From JBEIUO01 sp964549785 (GTDB lineage Bacteria; Planctomycetota; Phycisphaerae; Phycisphaerales; UBA1924), in contig CAZJXA010000028.1 of assembly GCA_964549785.1 (NCBI GenBank), positions 1 through 22,171 on the forward strand: a DNA stretch of 22,171 nucleotides, given 5' to 3'. The notes beneath the pieces are model-generated. The model ran no database searches. It was not told where the DNA came from and saw only the letters and a program-made list of their open reading frames with translations. Shown piece after piece: positions 8,791 through 15,931 of this stretch; the first letter of the stretch is position 1, and each line of letters begins with the position of its first letter. The position numbers were made by a program, and so were the translations under genes.

Positions 8791-9693
8791 ATGCCCGAAT
8801 CCATACCCAGCCATCCCGATAGTCGGGCTCTCCGCAGTCATATCAGCCGGAAGTGGCTTATCCGCATGATTCTGATCGGGGTCGGTCTGTTCGCGTTCGG
8901 GATGTGGGGATTGTTCGATGCGCTGGTCGCCTATCCCAAGCGGGGCGCGGCGGCGGCTTCCTTCGCCGAGTACAACTACCTCGGATCGCTCACGGGCGGA
9001 CAGTCCGGGAGCATCGACGACCCCGTGAGTGAACTCTCCCGGCTGAAGGCGGCGGGTGACACCGGGAGCAAAGTTGATTGGCTCGAGCAGCTTTCTTACA
9101 TCGGGCGTTTGGATGCGGCCCACACCAAACTGCCGCGGCCCGACCCGGCGACGGGGGAAACCATCCCGGACGCGGTGAATCGCGGAGATCAACTGGCGAA
9201 AGTGTGGACGCGAACCGACGGTGCCGGCCAGAAGAAAGCGCCCAAGCCCCTGGGTGTCTGGGATATTCCTACGCAGTGGTTGATCATGGCCTTGGGCACG
9301 GTGCTGGGCCTTTGGATGTTCGCTCTGGTGGGCCTGGTGAAGCGCAAGACCTACACATGGATTCCGGAGAGTCAGCGGCTCGGGCTCCCGGGCGGCGAAT
9401 CGGTGGTGCCCGATGACGTCGCGGAATTTGACAAGCGCAAATGGCACAAGTTTTTTATTCACCTGCACATCAAGCCCACCCATCCGACGTTGGGTGGCAA
9501 AGAGATTCCGGTCGACCTCATGCGCTATGAGCCGGTCGAGGATTGGGTGCTCGAGATGGAGCGCACCGCTTTCCCGCCGCCGCCCCAGCCGCCCACCACA
9601 GAGTCCGTGATCGAGGTCAGCAGTGAAGTGCCGACCAAGTCGTTTGACCCCTCCGACCCGGTGCCGGTCACCCCAACTTCCCTGCCTTCCTAG
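8791..9693 (+). CDS. Membrane protein of unknown function (300 aa, two helices)
   Basis: I do not recognise a named family. The 300-residue protein has a short polar N-terminus, a first membrane helix at about residues 25-45 (MILIGVGLFAFGMWGLF), a polar loop of about 120 residues, and a second helix at about 168-187 (WLIMALGTVLGLWMFALVGLV). It ends in a soluble domain and a tail rich in Pro, Ser and Thr. If both ends are cytoplasmic, the central loop faces the periplasm. The following gene codes for another membrane protein and hisN comes next, so the three may be one transcript. The combination looks like a lineage-specific membrane protein; no enzyme motif is visible. Confidence 0.85.
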   Translation: MPESIPSHPDSRALRSHISRKWLIRMILIGVGLFAFGMWGLFDALVAYPKRGAAAASFAEYNYLGSLTGGQSGSIDDPVSELSRLKAAGDTGSKVDWLEQLSYIGRLDAAHTKLPRPDPATGETIPDAVNRGDQLAKVWTRTDGAGQKKAPKPLGVWDIPTQWLIMALGTVLGLWMFALVGLVKRKTYTWIPESQRLGLPGGESVVPDDVAEFDKRKWHKFFIHLHIKPTHPTLGGKEIPVDLMRYEPVEDWVLEMERTAFPPPPQPPTTESVIEVSSEVPTKSFDPSDPVPVTPTSLPS

Positions 9694-9715
9694 CGGGACA
9701 CCGCGTGATGCGAGC

Positions 9716-10147
9716 ATGCAAACCGTGAACCTGCGAGATACCATCGAACGTCTACGAGCCGGCGGACTCCCCGAGATCGTTGCCGCTCTCAAGGCGCGCC
9801 GGGAGCGGCTCCTCGCCGGACCTGGCCAAGTTGTTATTGCCGGCCTGGCTGTCTTCGTCATCGCAACCGCAATCGCGTTTTTGGTGTGGCCGACGCCCCC
9901 TGTCATCCTCCAGGACGAACGGTTCATTCAGGTGGAGCAGGACGACCGAAAGGCACTCATGGCGCTCACACCCGCAGGGTTGGCGGCGGAAGAAAAGAAA
10001 CGCTCCGCCGCGGCCGCTGCGGCGGGCGACGACGATGCCGACTATGCCCTCGCGGCCTTGGAACGGGCCCGGCGTGTGCGAGAGGAACAGGCGACATCGC
10101 TTACGAGTGACCCTTCAACTCGGTTCCCCATCCAGGGCGCACCATGA
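9716..10147 (+). CDS. Small single-helix membrane protein of unknown function
   Basis: This 143-residue protein is unrecognised. A charged N-terminal helix (about residues 5-32) leads into one membrane helix at about 38-60 (VVIAGLAVFVIATAIAFLVW), followed by a C-terminal region rich in Ala, Glu, Asp and Arg that is likely helical or coiled coil. The frame is open from 9623, but that start would overlap the upstream gene by 71 bases; the ATG at 9716 gives a clean 22-base gap and a sensible N-terminus. Its stop overlaps the hisN start by four bases (ATGA), so the two are probably translated together. Its connection with HisN is positional only. Confidence 0.75.
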   Translation: MQTVNLRDTIERLRAGGLPEIVAALKARRERLLAGPGQVVIAGLAVFVIATAIAFLVWPTPPVILQDERFIQVEQDDRKALMALTPAGLAAEEKKRSAAAAAAGDDDADYALAALERARRVREEQATSLTSDPSTRFPIQGAP

Positions 10148-10956
10148 GCACCGGCGGGTCCGATGACATCACCGCTCGACTCACCGCCGCCTTGGGGTTT
10201 GCCCGCGAGGCCGGGCGATCAACGCTCCCGCTCTTTGTCTCGTGGCGAGATCGTGTGGCCTTGGGACTCGAAACCAAACCGGACGGGAGCCCGGTTACCA
10301 AAGCCGACCGTGCCGCGGAAGCCCTGATCCGCGACCACATCGGAGCCGTGTTTCCCGGCGACGGCGTCCTCGGTGAAGAGTGGGGGGAGCGCCCCGGCAC
10401 CACCGGTTTCCGGTGGATTCTCGACCCCATCGACGGCACCGCGAGTTTCATCCGCGGCGTCCCGCTCTTCGGCACCATGATCGGCATCGAGCGGGACGGA
10501 ACGATGGTCGCGGGGGTCATCGAGTGTCCCGCCTTGGACGAACGCGTTTGGGGGGGCTTGGGGCAACCGGCCCAATACCAAGTGGCCGAGAATCAACCCA
10601 CACTCGCCCGTGTTTCGCGGATCGCCTCGCCCAAGGAGGCCTGCATCTCCACCACCTCGCCGGAGTATTTCGTGCCGGGCGGTCACTCAGACATCTTCCC
10701 GCTTTTGCACCGCCATTTCGGCGTCGTCCGCGGCTGGAGCGACTGCTACGGCTTTGTGCTCTTGGCCACAGGCCGCATCGAGGCCGTGATCGAGCCCTCC
10801 GTCAAGGTCTGGGACATCGCGGCGGCCCAGCCCATTATCGAGGCCGCGGGCGGCAGACTCACGGACTTTACGGGGAGGGCATGCGCCACTTCCGGGACCT
10901 GCCTCGCGACCAACGGGTTCATCCACGATGCGGCCCGAGACGCCCTGTTTTCGTGA
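10144..10956 (+). CDS. hisN: Histidinol-phosphate phosphatase, inositol monophosphatase type
   Basis: This 270-residue protein belongs to the Mg-dependent, Li-sensitive inositol monophosphatase fold and carries the HisN signature. HisN removes phosphate from histidinol phosphate, the penultimate stage of histidine synthesis. Metal-binding residues are visible: E78/E79 in GEEWGE, D94 and D97 in WILDPIDGT, and D224 in KVWDIAA. The segments TKPDGSPVTKADR, SFIRGVPLFGTMIG and RGWSDCYGF are typical of HisN rather than of inositol phosphatases or CysQ. Its length is normal. No other his gene is present, which is common for this enzyme type. It is coupled to the upstream membrane protein by a four-base overlap, and a hairpin covers its stop codon. 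Confidence 0.9.
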   Translation: MSTGGSDDITARLTAALGFAREAGRSTLPLFVSWRDRVALGLETKPDGSPVTKADRAAEALIRDHIGAVFPGDGVLGEEWGERPGTTGFRWILDPIDGTASFIRGVPLFGTMIGIERDGTMVAGVIECPALDERVWGGLGQPAQYQVAENQPTLARVSRIASPKEACISTTSPEYFVPGGHSDIFPLLHRHFGVVRGWSDCYGFVLLATGRIEAVIEPSVKVWDIAAAQPIIEAAGGRLTDFTGRACATSGTCLATNGFIHDAARDALFS

Positions 10957-10977
10957 GGGTGGCAGCCACCCCGAAAA
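10948..10977 (+). terminator. Hairpin at the hisN stop, between convergent genes
   Basis: A perfect 6-bp GC-rich stem (10957-10962 with 10966-10971, loop CAG) is extended by six more pairs (TTTTCG at 10948-10953 with CGAAAA at 10972-10977); the hisN TGA forms a three-base bulge. It lies in the 25-base gap between hisN and the converging acetyltransferase gene. There is no U-tract after the stem on either strand, so it may end transcription weakly or protect the mRNA end rather than act as a classic intrinsic terminator. Confidence 0.4.
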
Positions 10978-10981
10978 GTAT

Positions 10982-11518
10982 TCAGACCCCGCGCTCCCAC
11001 AAATCGTGCCGCTCCCACGAGCCACCGATCTTCACGTTCACCTGGGCCGCCTCCACCCGCTTCATCCCGAGCCTCTGCGCCAGACGCACGCTGGGGACGT
11101 TCAGCGATGCAATGGCCGCCTGCACCCGGTGCAGCCCCAAGCCCGAAGGGGATTCCAACAACGCGTGATCGACCATGGCCAGCGCCCCCTCCGACCCCAG
11201 CCCGACACCCTTCACATCCGCCGCCACCCACCAATTGGCATCGGCCTCAAAAGTGAGCCCGCGCGTGATGGAGTTCAGGTTGAAAAACCCGGCCAGCCGT
11301 CCGTCTTCCATCATCCCGACGCGTCGCCACGCAGCGCCGCGAGAATCGCCGACCTGGCACATCGTCAGCTGCCGCTCAAACAGGTCGTGGTCCGTCTCGC
11401 CGTCACGGTGCAGATTCATCCACGACCCGAGATGTTCGCGGCTGAGATTCAGCACCCGAAGGTACTCGGCGCGGTCCGACGCCCGCAGCGGCCGCAGCAT
11501 CATCCGGCTCGTGCGCAT
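10982..11518 (-). CDS. GNAT-family N-acetyltransferase (RimJ/RimL type)
   Basis: This 178-residue protein is a GCN5-related acetyltransferase of the RimJ/RimL kind; such enzymes use acetyl-CoA to modify N-terminal amino groups or small amines. Family features are the opening strand MMLRPLRASDRAEY, the central NWWVAADVKGVGLGSEGALAMVDHAL with the acetyl-CoA pyrophosphate loop (normally R/QxxGxG/A, here VKGVGLGSEG), and the closing NVPSVRLAQRLGMKRV. The substrate cannot be told. The frame is open to 11698, but the extra 60 residues look nothing like the family; the ATG at 11518 directly precedes the first conserved strand. A GTG at 11536 is an alternative. The gene converges on hisN with a 25-base gap. 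Confidence 0.85.
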   Translation of the reverse strand: MRTSRMMLRPLRASDRAEYLRVLNLSREHLGSWMNLHRDGETDHDLFERQLTMCQVGDSRGAAWRRVGMMEDGRLAGFFNLNSITRGLTFEADANWWVAADVKGVGLGSEGALAMVDHALLESPSGLGLHRVQAAIASLNVPSVRLAQRLGMKRVEAAQVNVKIGGSWERHDLWERGV

Positions 11519-11841
11519 CAAGTTGGGCGCCAACACCTCGACGAGGGTCGGAGGTCGGGAGGCTACACCAGCTGAAATAGCCGTCGCCACGCTTTGGCCT
11601 TCCAAGGACGCTTTCGAAGTGCGGGGTAACTTGATTTCCGTGAAACCGATTGCCAAACGCGGCTCCTTGCATCTAAATGGTCCGTGCGCATGGCCCATTA
11701 CCCATGCCGAGATGAGTTATCGGCCGCAAATGCGGTTTGGAATCAAAATCGGGCCGGGCGGCTCCGCCTGTTGCCCGGATCCCCCGCCCCGAAAATCGAC
11801 CTCGTGCTGCCCGGCGCGATTCGGGTGCGATCGCCCGTGTG
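11519..11841. other. Gap of about 320 bases without a supported gene
   Basis: This stretch lies between the acetyltransferase start and the end of the zinc-ribbon gene, both on the minus strand. Open frames exist but have shadow-type composition. It holds a candidate terminator at about 11744-11778 for the zinc-ribbon gene and would be expected to contain the acetyltransferase promoter, but I saw no convincing -35/-10 pair. Confidence 0.5.
11744..11778 (-). terminator. Candidate intrinsic terminator after the zinc-ribbon gene
   Basis: On the minus strand, CCGGGC (11778-11773) pairs with GCCCGG (11759-11754), and an inner GGC/GCC pairs around a GGA loop with a four-base bulge. The stem is followed by CCCGATTTTG, a short T-run four bases away. 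It lies about 65 bases past the stop at 11842. The weak T-run keeps confidence modest. Confidence 0.35.
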
Positions 11842-12650
11842 CTATTCACGATCTGACCGACGGTTGCGAGTGAAGCGGGCGTAGTTCACATCGAGCCACA
11901 TGTTCCGCAGTTCCTCGTGCTTGAACGGTTCGCCGCATTCCGGGCACGCGCCGTGTTCGGGCAGCGTCGAGACGTCATACCCGCATTCCAAGCAGAGCCG
12001 GTTGTGGGTCTGGCCCAACCGCCTGATCAAACCCCGATGGGAAGCGACAAACCACCCGACAAAAACCCCGGTCAGGAGCAATTGTCCCCCGATGACGACG
12101 GGCAGCGATGTCCCCGTCTTTCCGAAGGTGCCGCCCAGTGTCGTCCCCATGACACCCGCTGGGATAATGCACATCCCCACGAAAAAGACGATCATCCGGC
12201 GTCGCATGAACCGGGGCGTCCGGGCCATCGCCGACTTCGGCCGTTTAACTCCCTTCCCCGCCTCTGTATCAGAGGGCGTGCCGACGGTCAATACCGGCAT
12301 GTCCTCCGCGTCCCGAACCAAAGGACCCAGCCGCTTCGTTCGCCATTTGGCTTTGAGGTCGGCCAAGGTGAACGCCCTCCCGCACTCGGGGCAAGCGCCC
12401 GAATCCGCCAGGCCGCTTGATGCATAACCGCACGCCCAGCACACCCGTCCGCCCGTTTCAAACGCCCTCATCCCCATACGCTTCGACCAGCGGATAAAGC
12501 CGTATGTCAGCGGCAGCGTCGCCAGCACCGGCAAAAAATCATCGCCAGATGAACGCCCATGGGCAGCCGCCGAAGTGAAAGGACCGCCACGGTCCCCACC
12601 AGCGACAAGCCAGCAAGAACGACCACGAACCACACCACGCGGTGGTACAT
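11842..12650 (-). CDS. Membrane protein with two zinc ribbons; apparent frameshift
   Basis: This unrecognised protein reads as about 269 residues if one base shift is corrected. From the ATG at 12650 it begins with a membrane helix (MYHRVVWFVVVLAGLSLVG) and a second starting VHLAMIF. At a run of six T (minus strand, 12538-12533) the frame breaks; a -1 shift continues naturally as LPVLATLPLTYGFIRW. Then come a zinc ribbon (CWACGY...CPECG), two more helices (IVFFVGMCIIPAGVMG and LPVVIGGQLLLTGVFVGWFV), and a second ribbon (CLECGY...CPECG) near the C-terminus. The ribbons suggest metal or nucleic-acid/protein binding on the cytoplasmic side; no catalytic motif is seen. Without the shift, the downstream frame is open from 12702 but would start with an Arg/Ser-rich non-membrane leader unlike the rest. 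Confidence 0.7.
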
Positions 12651-12732
12651 GAACGGCGGGATGTTCCCGTTCCGACGCAGGAGAGTTCGGTTCCCTCGAC
12701 AAGAAAATTCGCCCTTGATGCGGGCGCGCAGC

Positions 12733-12882
12733 CTAGCGCATGCGGCCGTCGATGGGCAGCCGGATGAGCCGCGTCTGGCGCAGCCCGCTGATCTCGAGTT
12801 CCGCGAACGGCCCCTCGTCGTCGACGCCCGCCACTCGGGCAACGCTCATCAGGATCCGAATCATGCCGGTATACTCCGTCAT
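12733..12882 (-). CDS. Small hypothetical protein (49 aa)
   Basis: This possible gene of 49 residues is unrecognised. The frame is open farther upstream to 13218, but that part is Arg-rich and shadow-like; from the ATG at 12882 the composition becomes protein-like, with a hydrophobic MIRILMSVARVAGV stretch, an acidic DDEGPFAELE segment and a basic end. Third codon positions are nearly all G or C, as in neighbouring genes. GGGAA lies about eight bases before the start. It precedes the zinc-ribbon gene on the same strand by 82 bases and diverges from the lipoprotein gene at 13080. It could be spurious. Confidence 0.45.
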   Translation of the reverse strand: MTEYTGMIRILMSVARVAGVDDEGPFAELEISGLRQTRLIRLPIDGRMR

Positions 12883-13068
12883 CAAGGGTTCCCGCAAAGA
12901 AGGCGAGCACCGCACCCGCTCCCGCCCATCCAATTTACAGAGCCCCCTCGCCTCGCTGTGAGGCCACCTTGCCGCATGCACGATTTTCCGCCCCGCCGTC
13001 ATCATCCCGTCACCAAACCTTCCCGACGGCCGATACCTTCTGCTCAGTCGACGTTTCTCCCCACTTAC

Positions 13069-13072
13069 GGAG
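13069..13072 (+). promoter_or_regulatory. Ribosome binding site of the PepSY-like lipoprotein
   Basis: GGAG is followed by a seven-base spacer and the ATG at 13080. It decides the start over the longer open frame, which reaches back to 12969, and it places the signal peptide at the N-terminus. Confidence 0.6.
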
Positions 13073-13079
13073 TGATACC

Positions 13080-13451
13080 ATGACCGCTCGAAATCTGCTG
13101 CTCGTTTCTCCCATTTTTCTCCTCCTGCTTGCGAGTTGCGCGAGCCGCGACGGGGTGGTTTTCGGCGGCACCACCCGCGGCACTGTGGATGACGACGCCG
13201 ACGAGGCCGAAGTCGCACTCACCGATCTCCCGGCGGCCGTCCGGGCCGCCTTCGACGCCAATCTGGGCGGCGGAACGCTGGAAGAGGCGGAGTCGATGAC
13301 GCAGGACGGCGCCACCGTCTATGAGGCCGACATCCGCCGCGGCAACGACGAGTACGAAATGGTGGTGGCCGCCGACGGAAAGGTGATCCAAGGTCCGACG
13401 CTTGAAGCAGACGACGACGGCGACGATGAAGACGGCGACGACGACCGCTGA
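13080..13451 (+). CDS. PepSY-like lipoprotein with acidic tail
   Basis: This 123-residue lipoprotein has a signal peptide with a hydrophobic core (residues 6-17) and a lipobox L17-A18-S19-C20, so it should be cut before C20 and anchored by lipid. Residues about 48-105 match the pattern of PepSY-like domains (LPAAVRAAF..., YEADIRRGNDEYEMVVAADGKVI), small periplasmic modules often found beside two-component systems. The last 15 residues are almost all Asp and Glu (DDDGDDEDGDDDR), a possible divalent-cation binding tail. The gene ends 42 bases before the response regulator, same strand, so it may supply the periplasmic partner of the sensor kinase. The binding role is inference. Confidence 0.8.
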   Translation: MTARNLLLVSPIFLLLLASCASRDGVVFGGTTRGTVDDDADEAEVALTDLPAAVRAAFDANLGGGTLEEAESMTQDGATVYEADIRRGNDEYEMVVAADGKVIQGPTLEADDDGDDEDGDDDR

Positions 13452-13493
13452 TACCCCGCCCCCGAACCCGTTCCTCCATCCTGGACCAACGCC

Positions 13494-14195
13494 GTGCGAC
13501 TCCTCGTCGTCGAAGATTCCGCCCGGCTTCGGGACTCACTGGCCGACGGCCTGACCGCCGCCGGCTTTGCCGTCGATACCGCGCCTAACGGCCGCGACGG
13601 TCTTCTTTCCGCCCGCGCGACCTCCTATGACGCCATTGTCCTTGACCTCATGCTCCCCGAGGTCGACGGCTTGACCGTTCTCCGGACGCTGCGCTCGGAG
13701 CATCGTTCGACGCCGATCCTCATCCTGAGCGCGAACGATCGAATTGCGCACCGCGTTGAAGGGCTTTCCGCAGGGGCCGACGACTACCTCGTCAAACCCT
13801 TCTCCTTCGATGAACTTCTCGCCCGGCTGCGGGCCCTCATCCGCCGCTCGCGCGGTCTGGCGGCCCGCCTGCTGCTGATCCCGCCCATCGAGCTCGACCT
13901 CGACGCCAAATCCGTTCTCATCGGGGCGACGACCATCGACTTCCCCCCGCGTGAGTACGCCCTCCTCGAGTACCTCTGCCTGCACGCAGGGCGCGTGGTG
14001 CCGCGCTCCGAACTCGAGGAACACATCTACGCGTCGGACAAACAAGTGTGGAGCAACGCCGTCGATTCCGCCGTCGCCGCTATCCGCCGCCGGCTGACGC
14101 CGCACGCCTCCGCCGACTTTATCCTCACCCGCCGCGGCATTGGATACCTGATCCCCAAGCCCGAACCCAAGCGATCCGAGGGCCAACCGCGCTGA
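13494..14195 (+). CDS. OmpR-family response regulator
   Basis: This 233-residue DNA-binding response regulator has a receiver domain (residues 1-~115) with the acidic pocket E7/D8, phosphoacceptor D51 (in VLDLMLPEVDG), S79 in the position usually held by Thr or Ser, and K101 (in DDYLVKPF). The C-terminal winged helix (about 130-225) has the typical FPPREYALLEYL and VDSAVAAIRRRL segments and ends with RGIGYLI. It most resembles the QseB/PmrA/TctD subgroup in general form, but the target genes are unknown. Translation begins at a GTG at 13494 without a clear Shine-Dalgarno. Its TGA overlaps the apparent CTG start of the kinase gene. Confidence 0.92.
   Translation: MRLLVVEDSARLRDSLADGLTAAGFAVDTAPNGRDGLLSARATSYDAIVLDLMLPEVDGLTVLRTLRSEHRSTPILILSANDRIAHRVEGLSAGADDYLVKPFSFDELLARLRALIRRSRGLAARLLLIPPIELDLDAKSVLIGATTIDFPPREYALLEYLCLHAGRVVPRSELEEHIYASDKQVWSNAVDSAVAAIRRRLTPHASADFILTRRGIGYLIPKPEPKRSEGQPR
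14178..14182 (+). promoter_or_regulatory. Ribosome binding site for the CTG-started kinase gene
   Basis: GAGGG lies nine bases before the CTG at 14192, inside the end of the response-regulator gene. It supports initiation at the unusual codon, as no ATG, GTG or TTG in the kinase frame is suitably placed. Confidence 0.45.
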
Positions 14196-15652
14196 ACTCG
14201 CTCCGCCGCGCCATCCTCATCCCCACGATCTTCGGACTGACGCTGGCTCTCGCGGCAGCCGCGGTGGTGGTTCATGTGCTCGCGCTCCGCTCGCTGAAAG
14301 ACCAGTTCCATGATTCGATCGTCAGCCGGGCCGAGAATTTCGCTTCGCTCGTCAAGTTCGGGCATGATGAACTGGAGTTTGATTTCCCCGGCTCGCTGGC
14401 CGAGCCGGAACTCGGCGTCTTCCTCCGCATCACGTCGGACGAGGGCTCGGTGCTGAGCACCTCTCCGGATTGGCCCCCTATCCCGACGCCGATCGATCCA
14501 CAGGCCCCGGAAACTGCTGAACCAATCACACTCCCCGATGGTTCGAGTGCCTCCACGCTCGCGCTGTTCCGCCATGCCATCGTGGATGATGAGGACGTCA
14601 ACACCAAGCCGACGCCCGTCGTTGTCGTTCAACTCTGCGCGCGCTCCGAACACATCACCCGGGCGGGTTCGGCGATCGGCTTGGCACTCGCGGTGGGGGC
14701 CCTGGTCGCGTGTGCCGGGGCGCTCCTGGCCGCGAACTTCGGGGTGTCGCGCGGCCTCCGCACAGTTCGCGCGCTGGGCAGCGATGTCGACGGACTCTCG
14801 CCCGCCGACGCTTCGGGCAGAATCCCCACCCGGCTGACGCCCGCCACCTATTCGTCGGACCTCGTTCCGATCGTCGATGCGCTCAACGGTCTGCTCGTTC
14901 GCCAGCACCTGACACTCGAGCGAGAACGTCGATTCTCGGACGCCGCCGCCCACGAGCTCCGCACGCCCATCGCAGAACTCTCGACCATCGCGCAGGTGGC
15001 GAGCATGTGGCCGGAACCCGCCCGTCTGGCCGATTGCGCCCGTCAGTCGGCGGCGGTCGCGGTGGAACTGACCCACCTCATCGAAAGCCTCCTCGCCCTT
15101 GCGCGAGGGAACCCCAACACCCTGCGCGATCCCGAACCGGCACCGCTGATGGACCTCTGCCGGCACGTCATCTCACCCCTCGCGGCAAAGGCACCCGGTG
15201 GCGATATCGCCTTGGTTGGCGACGACGCGGCATGCTGGCGCACCTCCAGGGGTGACGCACTGATCATCGTCCGCAACCTCATCCAGAACGCGGTTGACTA
15301 CACCCTGGCGGGGGGCTTTGTCCGCATCACGATCGTCGGTGACAACGCCGCCCCCCATCTCGTTGTTGAGAACGGCCCGGTAAGCCTGACACCCGAACAA
15401 CTGGAGCACTTCGCCGAGCCTTTCTGGCGCGCCGACCCGGCCCGCACCGACCGAGCGCATCAAGGCCTGGGGTTGTCGATTGTCGACGCCGTGGCCGCCC
15501 GAAACGGGCTGGTCCGCACGGCCCACCTTCAGTCGCGTGCCCTGGTCACACGCATCGGGCCAGCCGAGAGCCCGGCATCGGATGGGCAGCCGCCGCGACC
15601 CCGCCTCCCAGTCCACGATGGGCCGCCTACTTCGACCGCAGCCGATCTTTGA
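14192..15652 (+). CDS. Sensor histidine kinase, probable CTG start
   Basis: This 486-residue inner-membrane sensor kinase is the partner of the response regulator just upstream. Two membrane helices (about residues 8-32 and 161-183) flank a periplasmic domain of about 130 residues; a HAMP-like linker follows. The phosphoacceptor is H254 in FSDAAAHELRTPIAEL, the N box is NLIQNAVDY (N362, N366), and a late G box is HQGLGLSIVD. The first G box is degenerate (VVENGPV instead of DxGxG), which may alter ATP handling. The start is inferred: the frame is open from a GTG at 14048, but that overlaps the regulator by 148 bases, whereas CTG at 14192 overlaps its stop by four bases (CTGA) and begins the N-terminus just before the first helix. 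The C-terminal 35 residues are Pro-rich and overlap the converging gene by 26 bases. Confidence 0.88.
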   Translation: MNSLRRAILIPTIFGLTLALAAAAVVVHVLALRSLKDQFHDSIVSRAENFASLVKFGHDELEFDFPGSLAEPELGVFLRITSDEGSVLSTSPDWPPIPTPIDPQAPETAEPITLPDGSSASTLALFRHAIVDDEDVNTKPTPVVVVQLCARSEHITRAGSAIGLALAVGALVACAGALLAANFGVSRGLRTVRALGSDVDGLSPADASGRIPTRLTPATYSSDLVPIVDALNGLLVRQHLTLERERRFSDAAAHELRTPIAELSTIAQVASMWPEPARLADCARQSAAVAVELTHLIESLLALARGNPNTLRDPEPAPLMDLCRHVISPLAAKAPGGDIALVGDDAACWRTSRGDALIIVRNLIQNAVDYTLAGGFVRITIVGDNAAPHLVVENGPVSLTPEQLEHFAEPFWRADPARTDRAHQGLGLSIVDAVAARNGLVRTAHLQSRALVTRIGPAESPASDGQPPRPRLPVHDGPPTSTAADL

Positions 15653-15839
15653 TTGCGAAAAAGAAATTCGCCCAGAGGCCCGGCATTCCCATGACCCGGA
15701 AGCCCCCCGAGACACCTTTGGGCATCTCGTCGCGCTCCTTCTGGGCCTTGACGTTCTGCGACAGAACCTCGCCCATGCGGGTGTAAGGATCGCCCTTGCG
15801 CCCGGACATGCGCTCGTACATCATCGGATCGATAGCCAT
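15627..15839 (-). CDS. Small hypothetical protein (70 aa)
   Basis: This 70-residue protein is unrecognised but looks genuine. It has an N-terminal part rich in Met and charged residues (IDPMMYERMSGRKGDPYTRMGEVL), a KAQKERDEMPKG linker and a C-terminal hydrophobic segment (GMPGLWANFFFAI) ending in basic residues, which might touch the membrane. GGGGGA lies about ten bases before the ATG, and a well-formed sigma70-type promoter lies 60-90 bases upstream, so it has its own transcription unit. Its 3' end overlaps the kinase gene tail to tail by 26 bases. Confidence 0.72.
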   Translation of the reverse strand: MAIDPMMYERMSGRKGDPYTRMGEVLSQNVKAQKERDEMPKGVSGGFRVMGMPGLWANFFFAIKDRLRSK

Positions 15840-15902
15840 CGCGTGAATCCCCCGTTAGAGACATTCGGGAGCCGCGCCGATCGCGCCCCCGTTCCTCCTC
15901 AC

Positions 15903-15931
15903 AGATTACTGGAATCCGGCCGGACTGTCAA
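15903..15931 (-). promoter_or_regulatory. Sigma70-type promoter for the 70-aa protein gene
   Basis: On the minus strand a perfect -35 TTGACA (15931-15926) is separated by 17 bases from TAATCT (15908-15903), an imperfect -10. Transcription would start near 15896, giving a leader of about 57 bases before the ATG at 15839. It is the best -35/-10 pair I noticed in the window. Confidence 0.6.

Noticed and set aside
11519..11698. N-terminal extension of the acetyltransferase gene to 11698
   Set aside because: The extra 60 residues do not fit the GNAT family, whose first strand starts right after the ATG at 11518.
14027..15166. 379-codon minus-strand frame opposite the sensor kinase
   Set aside because: Arg/Gly-rich shadow without motifs, whereas the kinase has all its main boxes on the plus strand.
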